A stretch of DNA of 64,000 nt from Pseudomonas faucium (GTDB lineage: Bacteria > Pseudomonadota > Gammaproteobacteria > Pseudomonadales > Pseudomonadaceae). Position numbers and translations under genes: made by a program. Below the pieces are notes generated by a model. The model was not told the origin of the DNA. It did no database searches and was given only the letters and a program-made list of their open reading frames with translations. The stretch is from assembly GCF_021602585.1 (NCBI RefSeq), contig NZ_BQIP01000001.1:372001-436000 (forward strand), in the 5' to 3' direction. This document shows, in pieces, positions 62,849 to 64,000 of the stretch. Each line of letters opens with the position of its first letter. Positions within the stretch are counted from its first letter, which is position 1.

Positions 62849-62896
62849 GCTGAGGTCACGTGCTACCCAAGATCTCTGACCATGAGGGTTTTCAAC

Positions 62897-63394
62897 ATGA
62901 ATGCTCACCCCATTACAGCTGCGATATGCCTCTCTGCTTTGCAACTCGCATCGAGCGAAGCAGCTGAAAATGCCTCACCCCGCCAACAGGAAATAACCAG
63001 AGCGGGTAAACAGGCCTCTATGGTTGGCCCCTCTCAATTCTTCACCGGTGACGTGCGGATTGATCCGGTGTGGCCTGCGGACTCGGGTATTAGCGCCTCG
63101 GGAAGCTTCGTGACATTCGAGCCGGGGGCACGTTCTGCATGGCATACCCATCCTGCTGGCCAGCAGCTGGTGGTCACTTCGGGGGTAGGCCTGACTCAAC
63201 AATGGGGCGGCCTTATCCAGGAGGTTCGTCCTGGGGATGTCGTGTGGTGCCCTCCAGGCATTAAGCATTGGCATGGAGCTGCCCCCACAACGAGCATGAC
63301 GCACCTTGCTGTTACAGCGACAGCTGAAGGCAAAAATGTCCACTGGTTGGAGAAAGTGACCGATGAACAATACAGCGGGCCGCGTGCTAAGTAA
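62897..63394 (+). CDS. Exported cupin domain protein
   Basis: 165 residues from MNAHPITAAICLSALQLASS (62897), a probable Sec signal peptide; an ATG at 62882 lies just upstream. The cupin motifs are FEPGARSAWHTHPAGQQLVV and CPPGIKHWHGAAPTTSMTHL. It is clearly a paralogue of the preceding cupin. Its 3' end overlaps the next gene by 32 bases, in another frame. Function within the operon is unknown; such cupins accompany CMD-family proteins and small oxidoreductases in aromatic or quinone metabolism. Confidence 0.88.
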   Translation: MNAHPITAAICLSALQLASSEAAENASPRQQEITRAGKQASMVGPSQFFTGDVRIDPVWPADSGISASGSFVTFEPGARSAWHTHPAGQQLVVTSGVGLTQQWGGLIQEVRPGDVVWCPPGIKHWHGAAPTTSMTHLAVTATAEGKNVHWLEKVTDEQYSGPRAK

Positions 63395-64000
63395 GTGGAT
63401 CAATGCCGGGATAGCAACCACAATCATGATTGGACTAGGCGCTACGGAGATGGCCTCGTCTGATCCCTTCGGAACGGGCAATGTCATGAGCCACCCCATT
63501 TCATCCCAATCAAATTCCAAGTCGCTGAGCGAGCAACAACAAGCGGTTGTCGTCGTAGCCGCGCTTGCTGCCATTGGTGACTTGCCCCGCTTGAACACTG
63601 CTCTGGATCAGGCCTTGGATTTGAAACTAACGGTCAGCGAACTGCGTGAGGTGCTTGTACAACTCTACGCCTATGCCGGCTTCCCCCGATCTCTGAACGC
63701 GCTGACGGAGCTGATGCAGGTGCTGGAATCACGCAAACAGCGCGGCATCTTTGACGATCCAGGTCGCGAACCTAGCCGTCCAATACCTCAAGGTGACGCC
63801 CTGCTGGCCGCAGGTACCGTTAACCAGACAAAGTTGTCGGGTTCACCGGTTGAGGGGCCCCTGTTCGATTTTGCCCCGATAGCTAACCAATACCTCCGCA
63901 CTCACCTGTTTGGTGACATATTCGAACGAGATACCTTGGATTGGAAGACGCGTGAGCTGGCCACAGTGGGAATGCTTTCCGCGCTTGCGGGGGTAGAGCC
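63363..64000 (+). CDS. Carboxymuconolactone decarboxylase family protein (partial, exported)
   Basis: At least 212 residues, open to the window end. From ATG 63363 it starts MNNTAGRVLSKWINAGIATT, followed by a hydrophobic stretch, so it is probably exported. The CMD repeat shows LNTALDQALDLKLTVSELRE, QLYAYAGFPRSLNALTELMQ and, at the edge, WKTRELATVGMLSALAG. The usual CxxxH active site should follow beyond the window; the first repeat lacks Cys, so it may not be an AhpD-type peroxidase there. It overlaps the upstream cupin gene. Confidence 0.82.
   Translation, partial: MNNTAGRVLSKWINAGIATTIMIGLGATEMASSDPFGTGNVMSHPISSQSNSKSLSEQQQAVVVVAALAAIGDLPRLNTALDQALDLKLTVSELREVLVQLYAYAGFPRSLNALTELMQVLESRKQRGIFDDPGREPSRPIPQGDALLAAGTVNQTKLSGSPVEGPLFDFAPIANQYLRTHLFGDIFERDTLDWKTRELATVGMLSALAGVE

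Overview
The window looks like a Pseudomonas chromosome (fluorescens/putida-like). Evidence is the gene content: an MvaT-type H-NS protein at the island edge, a two-domain CaiB/BaiF transferase, a fused indolepyruvate ferredoxin oxidoreductase, paired APH/acyl-CoA dehydrogenase genes, and moderately GC-rich coding sequence broken by a clearly AT-rich accessory stretch. No rRNA, tRNA or CRISPR array was recognised.

Layout. (1) Positions 1-16.5 kb hold a catabolic region: a quinone-oxidoreductase-like MDR, a lipoprotein, the fused oxidoreductase, folE, and a minus-strand run of CoA transferase, SDR, acyl-CoA dehydrogenase, APH-type kinase and SDR. A VOC protein, another SDR, two Rieske-oxygenase-type proteins and a MarR regulator follow. 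The two oxygenase-type proteins are complementary: one keeps only the Rieske ligands, the other only the D-x2-H-x4-H mononuclear-iron motif. The promoter regions at 12.4 and 15.9 kb share a 14-base word and a TGTTCACAT word, so one regulator, perhaps the adjacent MarR, may control both. (2) At 16.5-18.7 kb an emrA gene is broken and fused to a conjugative-element traI remnant, beside an AraC remnant. (3) From 18.8 to 55.6 kb lies a mosaic island. It carries two tyrosine recombinases, a TIR-like NAD-cleaving effector candidate, an orphan MbcA/ParS-type antitoxin domain, two KfrA-type proteins, a five-gene Tn7/Tn5053-like transposition module interrupted at its last gene by an IS427-group element, a KAP P-loop NTPase, a GHKL ATPase, a HEPN/RES protein, several HEPN-like proteins, a metallophosphoesterase, and a complete ABC-three-component conflict system. 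(4) From 55.7 kb the sequence looks like normal chromosome: an MvaT-family protein, a YetF-type membrane protein, an MFS exporter, a Cys-nucleophile alpha/beta hydrolase, AraC and LysR regulators, a broken cyclophilin-like gene, two cupins and a carboxymuconolactone-decarboxylase-family gene that runs off the end.

The most striking system is at 42.7-44.9 kb: an apparent graspetide (omega-ester/amide RiPP) operon. A 174-residue precursor starts at a GTG behind a perfect AGGAGG. It carries a PFLSRF leader element and four L-x-T-K-T-x4-E-x-D-D/E core repeats. It overlaps an MvdC/D-like ATP-grasp macrocyclase gene, which overlaps a gene for a three-helix membrane protein of unknown role.

All functions are read from sequence motifs by eye; no database search was run. 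Pathway substrates, defence roles and the RiPP product are inferences.
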